Of a DNA stretch of 64,000 nucleotides, positions 63,279-64,000 are shown in pieces. The translations under genes were made by a program, and so were the position numbers. The DNA lies in assembly GCA_009391275.1 (NCBI GenBank), contig VEXF01000003.1, positions 22,475 to 86,474 on the forward strand, written 5' to 3'. Numbering within the stretch: position 1 is the stretch's first letter; each line of letters opens with the position of its first letter. The notes beneath the pieces were generated by a model. It did no database searches, had not been told where the DNA came from, and worked only from the letters and a program-made list of their open reading frames with translations. This stretch comes from SAR202 cluster bacterium AD-804-J14_MRT_500m. Lineage in GTDB: Bacteria > Chloroflexota > Dehalococcoidia > UBA3495 > GCA-2712585.

Positions 63279-64000
63279 TTAGCGCAACACTGCATCAGCT
63301 ATTCGCTCCATTTGCTCACCCATTTCTTGTTCACTGTCACAATGTGTAGGCCAAATCGATACTCTGATCGCTCCAGCGTTCAAGTAATCATCGATTTGTT
63401 GTCTGGTCACATCGTGCGGTTGTCCGAACACGGAAATAGAAATCGACGCTGGATCTCTCCCGCGTTCAGCCGCGAGGGTGTCTAGAATCATTCGACTTTC
63501 TTGTATCTGGCTTGGGGTTGCTCTGTTAGGAAGCCATCCGTCACCCCATCTGATGACCCGTTGCAATACGTTTTTCGCCTGACCCCCTAGTAACACTGGC
63601 GGGTGTGGTTTCTGAACGGGTTTTGGATAACTATATACGGGTGGGAAGTCGTAGTATCGACCGTGGAATTCGGCTTGATCGTTTGTCCACAGTTGTTTCA
63701 GTGCTGAGACGGCTTCTTCTGACTGAGTCCATCTGTGGTCGAAATCAGCACCCATCATATCAGCCTCTTCTCGGTTCCAACCTGCACCTACGCCGAATAT
63801 GAATCTTCCGTTGCTATGGCGGTCTAGGACCGAGATTTCCTTCGCCAGAATCAAAGGGTTACGTTCCGGGACTAATGTGATACCAGTGCCGAGTTTAATC
63901 TTGCTAGTAACTGCAGCGGCCATAGCCAGAGAGATATAAGGCTCTGTAAAGTGGCGGTAAGTCCATGGGATCTCTCCGCCTGTTGCCGGAAATGGGCTTG
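63279..64000 (-). CDS. LLM-class oxidoreductase (partial at the right edge)
   Basis: The frame is open through the right end of the window, so the N-terminus is missing. Codons beyond the first Met at 63923 also read as protein, with 'GEIPWTYRHFTEPYISLA' (typical LLM upstream sequence) joined to 'MAAAVTSKIKLGTGITL'. Other features are 'HSNGRFIFGVGAGWNREEAD' and 'PVQKPHPPVLLGG'. It is a flavin- or F420-dependent oxidoreductase, probably co-transcribed with the amidohydrolase. Confidence 0.87.
   Translation of the reverse strand, partial: SPFPATGGEIPWTYRHFTEPYISLAMAAAVTSKIKLGTGITLVPERNPLILAKEISVLDRHSNGRFIFGVGAGWNREEADMMGADFDHRWTQSEEAVSALKQLWTNDQAEFHGRYYDFPPVYSYPKPVQKPHPPVLLGGQAKNVLQRVIRWGDGWLPNRATPSQIQESRMILDTLAAERGRDPASISISVFGQPHDVTRQQIDDYLNAGAIRVSIWPTHCDSEQEMGEQMERIADAVLR

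Noticed and set aside
1..64000. CRISPR arrays, insertion sequences, integrases, rRNA or tRNA genes
   Set aside because: Looked for regular spaced repeats, transposase motifs and RNA gene hallmarks; none found.

Overview
The window reads as a stretch of a mid-GC (mid-40s % by eye) bacterial chromosome. It is dense with single genes and short operons of catabolic enzymes. The mix is four luciferase-like monooxygenases, an F420/FMN PPOX-type protein, two zinc-free quinone reductases, three classical SDRs and an extended SDR, two phosphotriesterase-like hydrolases, two amidohydrolase-2 proteins, SMP-30 and NHL beta-propellers, a GMC oxidase, a CocE-type hydrolase, HyuA/HyuB, gamma-glutamyltransferase, LutABC and DUF1800. 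This pattern of expanded paralogues resembles marine SAR202-type Chloroflexota (Dehalococcoidia). That assignment is inference from gene content; no rRNA or other marker gene is present.

Left third (1-16.1 kb): a partial protoglobin-like gene at the edge, an EntS-like MFS exporter, a deacetylase, hydrolases, two LLM oxidoreductases, PncC, an epimerase, a quinone reductase, an SRAP protein and a second MFS carrier. A mutagenic translesion cassette on the minus strand follows, in transcription order imuB, DUF6504, dnaE2. It has a well-formed sigma70 promoter whose spacer holds a near-consensus GAAC-N4-GTTC LexA-type box, so SOS induction is predicted.

Middle (16.1-45.2 kb): an NHL propeller; a tandem pair of SDR genes that share a conversion-like tract, with a perfect inverted repeat upstream; an Arg-less RidA homologue; an alkyl-DHAP-synthase-like flavoprotein; a lone 5'-3' exonuclease; DUF1800 followed by an NHL propeller; an HpaB-type hydroxylase; a MetE-C-like protein; a CocE hydrolase next to an FlK-type thioesterase; an SDR lacking YxxxK; two PTE-like enzymes; and an SMP-30/GMC-oxidase/tyrosine-phosphatase operon.

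Right third (45.2-64 kb): an amidohydrolase-type deaminase; a VOC plus alpha-hydroxy-acid oxidase pair; an internally deleted ggt pseudogene; RNase D; a ggt-hyuA-hyuB operon that could run gamma-glutamyl/5-oxoproline breakdown; an aminotransferase; and a five-gene lutA-lutB-lutC-MNT-HEPN operon in which the MNT/HEPN pair appears to have lost its catalytic motifs. The right edge cuts an LLM monooxygenase gene. No mobile element, CRISPR array, rRNA or tRNA was seen. The points most worth following up are the lut-linked degenerate HEPN/MNT pair, the SOS-box mutasome promoter, the ggt deletion pseudogene and the SDR gene-conversion tract.
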